Below, in pieces: positions 45,188-54,016 of a stretch of DNA of 64,000 nucleotides (position 1 is its first letter; every line of letters begins with the position of its first letter). The notes beneath the pieces were generated by a model. The model made no database searches, was not told the DNA's origin, and saw only the letters and a program-made list of their open reading frames with translations. The position numbers and the translations under genes are program-made. The stretch is from Cylindrospermum stagnale PCC 7417. GTDB lineage: Bacteria > Cyanobacteriota > Cyanobacteriia > Cyanobacteriales > Nostocaceae. Location of the stretch: positions 719,001 to 783,000 of the forward strand of contig NC_019757.1 in NCBI RefSeq assembly GCF_000317535.1, given 5' to 3'.

Positions 45188-47908
45188 ATGGGGAAACTAA
45201 CTAAGGGGCCTGGTAGCAAAAAACTTGTATGGGACTTTGTAGAAACATTATTCACTCGTGGCGACAATTTACCAGGGTTTAAAATCCACTGGGAGAAAGA
45301 GAATGCAAACAGGCCCGAGTTGGTGGTAAACACACAGCGGAGAGTTCTAAATAATCTGGATTCCTTCACAAAGAATAAAATTGGCACAGTTATTAAACTG
45401 CTGGAGGAATTAGAAATTTGGGATGACAGGCGTTTAAACCAAAAACAAGGTTCAGATAAAGGGAAATTTGCTCTGAAGCTTTGGAGTTTAACTGACGTAG
45501 AAACGAATCGTAAAGAGTTTGAGGTACTCTGGGAAGCGAGTAGAACGAACAAATCTAAAGATTTAGAAGCTATTTATCAAAGAAGTCTGAATACTGCTGA
45601 AGAAACTCAGGGTGAGTTTGACTGGCAAAATATCTGCCGCACCATGTTGGAAGAACAGAAAAAGTTCACTACCAAACGGCTGATGCTTGCAGAAGAGATG
45701 GTATTTAACATCAATGATATTGATGTGAAGTTAGCATTAGTCAAACGCAAGCCACCAGACAAACGTATTGGTGATGATGATTCTGAAAGATTCCGGTTTT
45801 CTCAGCCAGAATATGAAGAAACCGAGAAATTGGAGTATGAAGAATTTTTTGATAAGGTTCTGAAATCTGAGCAAAGTAACAAAATTGCGATTATTGGTGA
45901 ACCAGGTGCAGGTAAAACGACACTTTTACAAAAAATTGCCTTTGAGATATTAGAGAAAAACTTAGGTTTACCGATTTGGATATCACTAGGAAATCTCGCC
46001 ACCCCAACACCCAATTTTCAGGAATATCTTTTGAATGATTGGTTAAAAAATGCTATTTTTCCAGTTACATCAAAACACAAGGATGAGTTTACAGAATTAA
46101 TAACTGCTGGTAAAGTGTGGCTGTTGCTGGATGGGGTAGATGAGATAGCTGTTAATAGCGGAAATCCGCTTACAGTAATTTCAGATGGGTTTCAAGCTTG
46201 GAGTAAAGATTTGCACCTTGTCTTGAGTTGTCGGCTAAATATTTGGGAAGCAAACCCATTTTTACTAGATGGCTTTGAAACTTATCGCACATTGCAGTTT
46301 AGCCAAGAAAAAGTAGACGATTTTATCAAAGCTGGTTTCCAGAAAAACTCTGCATTAGGTGATGAGTTACAAAAAGCATTAAACCAACCGGGAAAAGAAC
46401 GAATTAAGGATTTAGTCAAAAATCCTCTGCGGTTGATGCTTTTATGTTCAACTTGGCAGGGACTAAATGGTAAATTACCAGATACCAAGGCTGAACTTTA
46501 TCAGCAGTTTGTTGATGAATTCTACAAATGGAAGAAAAAAGAATTTGATATAACATCAGAAAAGAAAAAGCAACTAAACGCCAAATTGGAAGAATTGGCT
46601 TTAAAGGGAACTGATAATGCAAATAATCGCTTTTGTTTGCCAGAAAAGTTTATTGAGAAGATTTTGGGTGAAAAGGATGATGATTTATTTTCATTAGCGT
46701 TAAAAATTGGCTGGCTTAATCAAGTTGGTGTAGACGCAAAAAATCCTAATCAGCGTGTTTACGCTTTCTACCATCCCACGTTTCAAGAATATTTTGCAGC
46801 GTTAGCTATTGATGATTGGGACTTTTTTCTACCCCGTGAACATGACAACAATAATCCTCAGCCAGTTTCCGACAGATACCGCATTTTTGAACCGCAGTGG
46901 AAAGAGGTAATTTTGCTGTGGCTGGGGCGTGATAATGTGAATAAGGATGAAAAGGAAAACTTTATCAAAAGGATGGTGGAATTTAAAGATGGATGCGAAG
47001 GTTTTTATTTGTTTTCAGGAATCTTTATGTCAGCAGCTAGTTTGGCTGAGTTTAGAGACTTTCAAGATTTTAATTTTCCTGATAGAATTATAGAGTACAT
47101 TGTCAAATTGGCTTTTGGTTATTATGATGATAAACAATATTGTTGTCATAGGAATTTGCCAATCCTTACTCAAAAAGCTTGGTCTGTAATACAAGACACT
47201 GATCGCAGTAAAGCGATAGAGCATATTACTAAGTTGTTATCTGCTCATATGGATATTCTAAAGGAATTGTTTCCTGTTGAGGAAGAACTTATTATTCCAG
47301 GATATGATGGCGCATTATTAAACTTTATTGAAGAAGTTAGCTTAAGGTTGTTAATACTTGAAAAGGATAACTCAGATGCGATAAAAAATCTTAACTATTT
47401 ATTCCAAAATTTTTATTTCATAGATATAGATTTCCCTTCTTGGGCAGGTGATGTTGAAGATATTAAGATTATGAATAAAACATTAATATCTTATATCAGT
47501 AGTGGCCACATCAAAAGTTGCTATTCTGTAAATAATTTTAGAGAAGAACATATTGAAATTGAGAATAGTCAAAGTGAGAATAGCCATAGTTTAGAAGATA
47601 TACTATCTGGAAGATCCGAAATTGAAGTGATAAATGATTTAATAAAACAGGTTTATGAAGGCAGTGATGATTCTAATCAAGGAACAGCAGCTATTTTTTC
47701 ATTGAAAAAGATTCTTAAAGGCAATTTATTTGAAGTTATCGTTAAAATGTTGAAAGATTTTTTGATAAAACCAGAATTTAGATCAAAACACTGGTTAGTA
47801 AGACAATGTTGCTGGGAAATTGTGCGATACAGCGCTGAAAACATGACTTACCCCGACTTCTATCAAGCTTGGTATCAGCCAGCAGCAATAGAAATGAGTA
47901 AAAGTTGA
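45188..47908 (+). CDS. NACHT-domain STAND NTPase
   Basis: Protein of 906 residues. A charged N-terminal effector-like region (about 1-150) precedes a NACHT module: Walker A GEPGAGKTTLL (about 237), Walker B VWLLLDGVDEIA, and the winged-helix part ending YAFYHPTFQEYFAALAI. A C-terminal helical region (about 600-906) serves as sensor. In bacteria such proteins act in antiphage defence or as signalling switches (bNACHT/STAND). The N-terminal domain is not one I can name. Base composition is AT-richer towards the 3' end than in neighbouring genes. Confidence 0.88.
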   Translation: MGKLTKGPGSKKLVWDFVETLFTRGDNLPGFKIHWEKENANRPELVVNTQRRVLNNLDSFTKNKIGTVIKLLEELEIWDDRRLNQKQGSDKGKFALKLWSLTDVETNRKEFEVLWEASRTNKSKDLEAIYQRSLNTAEETQGEFDWQNICRTMLEEQKKFTTKRLMLAEEMVFNINDIDVKLALVKRKPPDKRIGDDDSERFRFSQPEYEETEKLEYEEFFDKVLKSEQSNKIAIIGEPGAGKTTLLQKIAFEILEKNLGLPIWISLGNLATPTPNFQEYLLNDWLKNAIFPVTSKHKDEFTELITAGKVWLLLDGVDEIAVNSGNPLTVISDGFQAWSKDLHLVLSCRLNIWEANPFLLDGFETYRTLQFSQEKVDDFIKAGFQKNSALGDELQKALNQPGKERIKDLVKNPLRLMLLCSTWQGLNGKLPDTKAELYQQFVDEFYKWKKKEFDITSEKKKQLNAKLEELALKGTDNANNRFCLPEKFIEKILGEKDDDLFSLALKIGWLNQVGVDAKNPNQRVYAFYHPTFQEYFAALAIDDWDFFLPREHDNNNPQPVSDRYRIFEPQWKEVILLWLGRDNVNKDEKENFIKRMVEFKDGCEGFYLFSGIFMSAASLAEFRDFQDFNFPDRIIEYIVKLAFGYYDDKQYCCHRNLPILTQKAWSVIQDTDRSKAIEHITKLLSAHMDILKELFPVEEELIIPGYDGALLNFIEEVSLRLLILEKDNSDAIKNLNYLFQNFYFIDIDFPSWAGDVEDIKIMNKTLISYISSGHIKSCYSVNNFREEHIEIENSQSENSHSLEDILSGRSEIEVINDLIKQVYEGSDDSNQGTAAIFSLKKILKGNLFEVIVKMLKDFLIKPEFRSKHWLVRQCCWEIVRYSAENMTYPDFYQAWYQPAAIEMSKS

Positions 47909-47956
47909 TTTTTTCCAAAATTCTCAAAACCAAAATTAATCATTTAACAAAAAACC

Positions 47957-48565
47957 ATGATTATCGAATTAGCAAACCTCAAACAAGAACTAATTTCTAT
48001 TTGCCAATCTACCAATCTTGGCTTTAACATCACTCCGGCAACCAAAGAGCAAATCGAGACATTAGCTGCAAAAATTGAACCGCTAAATCCCACCGCTGAA
48101 CCGACAAATCATATCGAGTTGCTTCAAGGACGATGGCAACTGTTGTACAGTACATTTAGCTTAGAACAAGAAACCACTCTGCAACGTCTTTCTTTTGGTA
48201 AACTACCGAATGTGAAAGTTAATGTTACTGGAATCTTTCAAGAAATTTATCCGGATGGTCAGCAGTACATTAACTTGATTGAATTTACTGGATTTTCTGG
48301 TGTTCAAGGTGTTGCTTTAGTTAGCGGACGCTATACTGTTGAAAATGATAAACGCTTGAATATTGAATTTTGGGAAACTTCTGTTAAAAGTGTAAATAAT
48401 GATTTGAGTGATTCTGCTTTTCGAGAGGCTTTAGGAGTAGATAATGATTCACCTCTGGAAGCAGCACTCTCATTTAGTGGTTGGTCAGATATTACCTATG
48501 TAGATGAAGATTTCCGCCTAATGCGTGGAAATCAGCAAAATTTGTATGTGCTGCTGCGAGATTAG
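47957..48565 (+). CDS. PAP/fibrillin (plastid-lipid-associated) protein
   Basis: Protein of 202 residues with the PAP_fibrillin pattern: LLQGRWQLLYSTFSLEQETT, VNVTGIFQEIYPDGQQYINL, and the conserved end DEDFRLMRGNQQNLYVLLRD. Plastid homologues bind lipids in plastoglobules and thylakoids; cyanobacterial members are linked to photoprotection. It lies 48 nt after the NACHT gene, but functional linkage is doubtful. Confidence 0.9.
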   Translation: MIIELANLKQELISICQSTNLGFNITPATKEQIETLAAKIEPLNPTAEPTNHIELLQGRWQLLYSTFSLEQETTLQRLSFGKLPNVKVNVTGIFQEIYPDGQQYINLIEFTGFSGVQGVALVSGRYTVENDKRLNIEFWETSVKSVNNDLSDSAFREALGVDNDSPLEAALSFSGWSDITYVDEDFRLMRGNQQNLYVLLRD

Positions 48566-48714
48566 TAATACAGCCAATTACATCAAAATAAGGTACACAA
48601 TGGCGGGCTAGAAGCGCTAATAGCTGTACTTCATTTACTTGCAAAATGCTGTATTAAATTTGCTCGATTAAGAATAACTTCTCGGAAACCTCACCCTGGT
48701 TTTGCTATCGCAAA

Positions 48715-48926
48715 ACCTGTCCCTCTCCTTGGTAAGGAGAGGGATATTTGTTAGGATTTTTTGAGGTTTAAAAAGACTTTTGGGTAGTTGGGTCTCATTA
48801 AAATCTCAAACCCACACCACACCTGTCCCTCTCCTTGGTAAGGAGAGGGATGTTTGTTAGGATTTTTTGAGGTTTAAAAAGACTTTTGGGTAGTTGGGTC
48901 TCATTAAAATCTCAAACCCACACCAC
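48715..48926. repeat. 106-bp tandem duplication including a gene end and hairpin
   Basis: Two head-to-tail units (48715-48820, 48821-48926) with one visible mismatch (ATATTT versus ATGTTT). Each contains the hairpin CCCTCTCCTT / AAGGAGAGGG and the last codons of the outer-membrane gene. Only the second unit is part of the real gene; the first is a ghost end. Confidence 0.85.
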
Positions 48927-49398
48927 CTTGCAAAGATAAAGCAGTACCGGCACCATTACGGTAGGCATCAAAGGCAATGATAGCGTTACCAAAAATTACG
49001 GTGTTGCTATTTGGCACCATGTAATCAATTCCCGGTTGCAGGGCAAAACTAATTTTATTACCTACCGGGGAACGTGTAGCACCACCGGCTAATACTACCC
49101 CAGCGCCCAAGTATGCGTCTGTTTGCCAGTTGAGGGGGACGTCATAAGAAACTGTGGGCACAACTGCTGTACTTTCGCCAACTATAGCTTGGGCACGGAA
49201 AGAAATTGGTCTTTCTAGTAGTTTGTAGCGGATGGCAAGGACTCCACCAATTTGGCCACCTTCAGAAAGTCCAACTGTTGGGCCGATACCAACATAGCTA
49301 CCATAAGCTACTTGAGCTTGTGCTGGTTGATTGCTGATAGCCTGACTCAAAACCGAACCAGCAAAGAGAACTGAAACTAAATACAAAATATACTTCAT
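48904..49398 (-). CDS. Small outer-membrane beta-barrel-like protein
   Basis: Protein of 164 residues: Sec signal (MKYILYLVSVLFAGSVLSQA, cleavage near QAQA), then alternating beta strands (GSYVGIGPTVGLSEGGQIGG, FRAQAIVGESTAVVPTVSYD) ending in Phe (GGVGLRF), the usual outer-membrane insertion signal. About eight strands fit an OmpA-sized barrel. Function unknown. Its 3' end is tandemly duplicated with the downstream hairpin. Confidence 0.75.
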   Translation of the reverse strand: MKYILYLVSVLFAGSVLSQAISNQPAQAQVAYGSYVGIGPTVGLSEGGQIGGVLAIRYKLLERPISFRAQAIVGESTAVVPTVSYDVPLNWQTDAYLGAGVVLAGGATRSPVGNKISFALQPGIDYMVPNSNTVIFGNAIIAFDAYRNGAGTALSLQGGVGLRF

Positions 49399-49591
49399 TA
49401 CCCTACTCCTGACACGAGTTTGAGTTTTGATCTCAAATCGTTGACTACATCAATTTACTCGCTTCTTACTCTAAAAGTACTCAGTATGTGGGAATTTTCG
49501 TCAAAGAAAAGGCGATCGCGCAATGGGCTTCGGCGATCGCTCCCTAAACCCCTAAAAAACGCCCAAAACCATTGGTATAACTAGATTTTAG

Positions 49592-50377
49592 TCACTTTTT
49601 GACCAAAAAAAGGAGCGATCGCCAATCATAATCCAAAATTTTCCCGGTACTCAACAGTTGATAACCGGCAATGAATAAAGCAGCAGCGCTGATAATCACC
49701 AAGAGATTTACTGATGCAAAGACATTAGCTGTAAAAAATATTACTCCTATTCCTAAGGCGAGCAACAGCCATCCTAAGTTGTGGTTTATCCGCCGTTGAA
49801 AGAGAATATAAACGCCAGCCATACACACCATGACACCAGGGAGGCGGATAAAAAGACCCACTCGAACATTCGCAGTTAAAATCACAATTGCGGCAACCAT
49901 CAAAGCCAAGCCGAGAATTTTGCTAGTTTTATCTACTGAATTTAGTCTGCTATTATCGGCAATTGGCGGCTGAAGTGCTGTAGGATTTGTGCTAGAACCA
50001 ACATTGACTTGCCGAGCTTGTTTAGATTGAAATATAAATGTTAATTTACCTCCTTGACCGAGGTCGATTCTATCTCCTAAGTCAAGCAGAGAAGGAGTTC
50101 TTGCCTCCAGTTTATTGTTATTGATAAATGTCCCGTTGGAGCTTCCCAAATCTTCAATAAAATAAATACTTCCTGTTACCTGAATCTGTGCATGAATGCG
50201 AGAAGCCACATCCGCATCTGGCAAATTAGAAACATCAATATCCGGTGAAATTTGGTCATTCGGCTTACCAATGCGAATTACAGGCTGATTTAAGGGTAAA
50301 TCAAAAGACGTATTACTTTGGAGATGAAATAGCTCTAAATTCAACTCGGTAGTTTTGAATGTATTTAAGTTTTGCAT
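49592..50377 (-). CDS. FHA-domain membrane protein
   Basis: Residues about 25-110 form an FHA phosphothreonine-binding domain (VIRIGKPNDQ, SRIHAQIQVTGSIYFIEDLG, SSNGTFINN). Residues about 150-250 have four to five membrane helices with a short C-terminus. It likely recruits Ser/Thr-phosphorylated partners to the membrane. Cyanobacterial FHA-membrane proteins of this kind are uncharacterised as far as I know. It is a single gene. Confidence 0.88.
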   Translation of the reverse strand: MQNLNTFKTTELNLELFHLQSNTSFDLPLNQPVIRIGKPNDQISPDIDVSNLPDADVASRIHAQIQVTGSIYFIEDLGSSNGTFINNNKLEARTPSLLDLGDRIDLGQGGKLTFIFQSKQARQVNVGSSTNPTALQPPIADNSRLNSVDKTSKILGLALMVAAIVILTANVRVGLFIRLPGVMVCMAGVYILFQRRINHNLGWLLLALGIGVIFFTANVFASVNLLVIISAAALFIAGYQLLSTGKILDYDWRSLLFLVKK

Positions 50378-50538
50378 AGCTTATTCTGTTGATCAGCAAT
50401 TTCATAATTTTGTTAGCTTGTACTATCTCAGTTATCACCTTAGCTTGAAAAAAGGCAAGAGACAGGAGGAACTAAGGGTTTTCAGGCGTTATGGTGTACG
50501 CAGTTCATAATGGGTTATTTTAAGTTAATTTTAACTGT

Positions 50539-52734
50539 TTAGATGCTTGAGACGATGGCTTTCATCTCCAATGGGGATACAACCTGCTTCTTTTGCTGAT
50601 GCAAGGGAATCTCAATCCAAAACTCGGTTCCTTTGCTCAATTCGGACACACACCGCAACTTACCAGAGTGTCTCTGCACAACAATCTGGTAGCTAATCGA
50701 TAAGCCCAACCCTGTGCCTTCACCCACAGGTTTAGTAGTGAAAAATGGATCAAACAGCTTTTGCTGAACCTCTTGAGTCATCCCTGAGCCATTATCAGCG
50801 ATTCGCACCAGCACTTGGTTATTACCAACAAGTTCAGTGCTAATTTTTATTTGGTTGGGACCGCGCTGAATATCTGGCTGGAAGCCCTGGTTATTGACAC
50901 TATCAAAGGCATCAATTGCATTATTAATAATGTTCATAAAAACCTGATTTAACTGCCCTGCATAACACTCTACCAAAGGTAGCTGTCCATACTCCTTAAT
51001 AACTTCAATCTTAGGACGCTTTGGATTAAGTTTTAGTCGATTCTGCAAAATCAGCAGCGTACTTTCAATACCTTCATGAATATCAACTTCTTTCATATCT
51101 GCTTCATCCAGACGGGAGAAAGTGCGTAAAGACAAGACAATCTCCCTAATCCGGTTAGTTCCCATTTTCATGGAAATGAGAATTTTGGGAAAGTCATCCA
51201 GCAGAAAATCTAAGTCAATTTTCTCAATCTTTTCCTGAATTATATCTCCTGGATTCGGTAACTCTTCTTGGTAGAGGCGTATTAGCTCTATTAATTCATA
51301 AGCGTATTCGCTGGTGTGAGCAATATTGCCGTTGATAAAGTTAACTGGATTATTGATTTCATGTGCTATCCCAGCCACAAGCTGACCCAAGCTAGACATC
51401 TTCTCAGTTTGAATCAGTTGAGATTGGGTGCTTTGGAGTTCAACTAGAGTTCGTTCAAGTTGCTGAGTTTGCTGTCTCAACTGTGCTTCTGATTGTCGGA
51501 TAGCTTCCTCTACTTGCTTGCGATCGCTAATGTCACGAGAGACAATAACTCCAGCTTTGAGAGAAATGCTTGAATCTATTAATGGTCTACCACTGACTAC
51601 TGCCCAAATTCCATCAGGTACCTCAGCATGACGCACAAACATTTCAATATTGTCTGATTCCTCACCTTGGATTGCCCTAAATAGTGGGAGGTTCTTTTCA
51701 GGGAAAGGTGTCACCTTATCGGGTAAAAAAAGTCCATATTGCTGTGACCAATCTTTACTTTTCGCATTGTTTTCCAGACTACCAAACATCCGCTCTGCTG
51801 CTGGATTAAAGATAATAAATTGCTCCCGATCATCAGCAACTACTACGGCATCGCTGATCGTGTCGAGGAGCAATTGCAAAATGCTGGTTTGTTTTTGAAG
51901 AGCTTCTTCTGCTTGTTTGCGTTCATTAATTTCTAACTCTAGACGTTGGTTTATTTGGTTTAATTCAGTATTTTCCAGTAGCGTTTCACGGGACTCAGCT
52001 AGCTTCAATCCCATGTAGTTAAATGCTTGAGCCAGGTCTTCTACTTCATCACCTGTGGAGATATTTAAGCGGTAATCGAGGTTTCCGGCGGCGATTTCTG
52101 CCGTTCCCACCTGTAACTTTTGCAAAGACTTGATTACCGGACGCCAGATCAGCACAAACTTACCAATAAATAGAATCAGAATCACCCCGATAACAGCAAA
52201 AGAGATATTTTTCTGCATTTTATGTAATCTTTCTAATTGCAAATCAATCAGAAAGCTTTGCTTATAAGCAAGGTCAATCAAATCCTTGAGAAAAAACTCA
52301 ATATCTCTGTTAAAAGAATTAATAGCGCGGAAATACTGCTGTGAATCAGCCAGATACGTTTCACTGGGTTTCCTCTGGGCTAGCTGAATCGCCATATCAG
52401 AAAGAAACTTGTGACGGCGACGAATTATAGATATTTTTGTAGCATCTGGTATTAATATCTCTAACTCATCAAGGGACTCCATAAACTGGGTTTTAAACTG
52501 ATTCATCTCTGAATTATCACCATTAAATAAAACAACATCCTTGAGGGCAATAATTTCAGATTTCAAGGCATTTTCAGCTTCTAGCGATGCTTTAATAGTT
52601 GCCGTACTTTGTTTATTTTTATCAATAGCAGTCTGTTTTATCTGTTGAAAAACTAAAGTATTACCAACAAGAATAGCTGCTATAAGTCCGACAAATACAG
52701 CAGAACCTGTGAAAAATTTTGTGGATATCTTCAT
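50539..52734 (-). CDS. Membrane PAS histidine kinase coupled to a binding protein
   Basis: Sensor kinase of 731 residues. Membrane helices at about 8-30 and 178-198 flank an extracytoplasmic helical domain; then HAMP (about 200-255), PAS (about 285-410), coiled coil, HisKA with AGIAHEINNPVNFINGN (His458) and HATPase (IADNGSGM, GEGTGLGLSISYQI). The start codon overlaps the stop of the PhnD-like lipoprotein gene (ATGA), so ligand-bound lipoprotein probably signals through the periplasmic domain. No response regulator lies nearby. Confidence 0.92.
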   Translation of the reverse strand: MKISTKFFTGSAVFVGLIAAILVGNTLVFQQIKQTAIDKNKQSTATIKASLEAENALKSEIIALKDVVLFNGDNSEMNQFKTQFMESLDELEILIPDATKISIIRRRHKFLSDMAIQLAQRKPSETYLADSQQYFRAINSFNRDIEFFLKDLIDLAYKQSFLIDLQLERLHKMQKNISFAVIGVILILFIGKFVLIWRPVIKSLQKLQVGTAEIAAGNLDYRLNISTGDEVEDLAQAFNYMGLKLAESRETLLENTELNQINQRLELEINERKQAEEALQKQTSILQLLLDTISDAVVVADDREQFIIFNPAAERMFGSLENNAKSKDWSQQYGLFLPDKVTPFPEKNLPLFRAIQGEESDNIEMFVRHAEVPDGIWAVVSGRPLIDSSISLKAGVIVSRDISDRKQVEEAIRQSEAQLRQQTQQLERTLVELQSTQSQLIQTEKMSSLGQLVAGIAHEINNPVNFINGNIAHTSEYAYELIELIRLYQEELPNPGDIIQEKIEKIDLDFLLDDFPKILISMKMGTNRIREIVLSLRTFSRLDEADMKEVDIHEGIESTLLILQNRLKLNPKRPKIEVIKEYGQLPLVECYAGQLNQVFMNIINNAIDAFDSVNNQGFQPDIQRGPNQIKISTELVGNNQVLVRIADNGSGMTQEVQQKLFDPFFTTKPVGEGTGLGLSISYQIVVQRHSGKLRCVSELSKGTEFWIEIPLHQQKKQVVSPLEMKAIVSSI

Positions 52735-53705
52735 TGTGCAGGCAAGGAAATTAAGTTGAGGTCTTTTCGGAGTTGCTGAATAGGAGCATAGTCGGAAGGG
52801 CTAACAAGGGTGTATCCAGCCGACTCAGTTCCCGTGATATCTTCTATCCCATCCGGGGTATTAATAAAAGCTTGCTTCAATTGTTTGATCAACTCAATCG
52901 GCAGTTTCTTTGAAACTACTATGGGTGCTTGGGGTATGGGGGCAGACTCCCAGATAATTCTGGAGTTTTTAGCTGTTAGTTTGCCGCTTTGTTGCCGCTT
53001 GAGGTAGGAAGAAATATTAGCCGCAGCAGCGTCAACGGTGCCATCTTCTAGTGCTGCCATACTCTTGCTATGGTTGCCAGCAAAAAGAACTCGAGCAAAA
53101 TCTCGCCCCGGTTCAATACCTTGTTTTTTGAGACTTGCCAGTGGCATTAGATACCCAGAGGTGGACGATTTATCTACAAAGGCAACGCGCTTGCCTTTGA
53201 GGTCTTTTAAGGTTTTGATGGGACTGTCTACCCTGACAATAATGCACGCCCGATACCAGGGTTGCCCCGTATGCCTGTCGATGGGAGCGACTAATGGTTC
53301 TACTTTAGCACCCCGATCTAGCGCTCTCAGATAGGTAGAAGGCCCTAAATAACCAATATCAACCTTTTCTTGCACCAGCCAGTCAACGGCTTCACTGTAA
53401 CTTTTGGCAACTTGGAAATCGACTTGTCGTCCCAGGGATTTTTCCAGGTAGGCATCGAAGGCTTTAATCATCTGTTCTTGGTCTTGAGGGTTGCGTGCTG
53501 GCAGCACCCCAATTTTTAAGGTAGGTAAGTTCTTTTTGCTACTAATGGGAGCTTTATCCACAGTAGATTTAGAACCGCCAGATGCTTGAAAACTACAGCC
53601 TGTACCCATCAGTGCCACAACTACAGCCAAAACGAGAACCGCGCTTTTAGTGAATAAGTCGTTTCTAGTGAACAGACTCGGCTGCGCGTCTAAGTATTTT
53701 TCCAT
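52731..53705 (-). CDS. PhnD-like phosphate/phosphonate-binding lipoprotein
   Basis: Periplasmic binding protein of 324 residues: signal region to about residue 37 with Cys at MGTGCS, then PhnD family features (LKIGVLPARNPQDQEQMIKA, VDIGYLGPSTYLRALDRGA, LKGKRVAFVDKSSTSGYLMP, ALEDGTVDAAAANISSYLKR). No ABC permease or ATPase is adjacent; instead it is translationally coupled to a sensor kinase, so it probably acts as a ligand-sensing co-receptor. The actual ligand is unknown. Confidence 0.88.
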   Translation of the reverse strand: MEKYLDAQPSLFTRNDLFTKSAVLVLAVVVALMGTGCSFQASGGSKSTVDKAPISSKKNLPTLKIGVLPARNPQDQEQMIKAFDAYLEKSLGRQVDFQVAKSYSEAVDWLVQEKVDIGYLGPSTYLRALDRGAKVEPLVAPIDRHTGQPWYRACIIVRVDSPIKTLKDLKGKRVAFVDKSSTSGYLMPLASLKKQGIEPGRDFARVLFAGNHSKSMAALEDGTVDAAAANISSYLKRQQSGKLTAKNSRIIWESAPIPQAPIVVSKKLPIELIKQLKQAFINTPDGIEDITGTESAGYTLVSPSDYAPIQQLRKDLNLISLPAQ

Positions 53706-54016
53706 AGAGATGAATTCAAAGATAGATTGGTCAAAAATACCTAGACTATAGTTTAGCTGCCCCGGAGGATTTTTACTCAGTCTCGGCTAAATATATGTTT
53801 CCCTAAAGATATGTAAAGTTAACAGTTCCCAGTAAGAATGCAAGTAATTACACAAATTACATGAAACAGAAATGACAAGCTTTTGGTTGGCCTTGGCTTA
53901 CAGCAGAAATCATTATTTAGACCACAGTGTAAAAACGTTGCATGCAACGTCTCTACTTTCTTGTTTAATTTCCCAGAAAGTGGTTCATTTACAAGGTTAG
54001 TTCATTTGGGAGAGTG

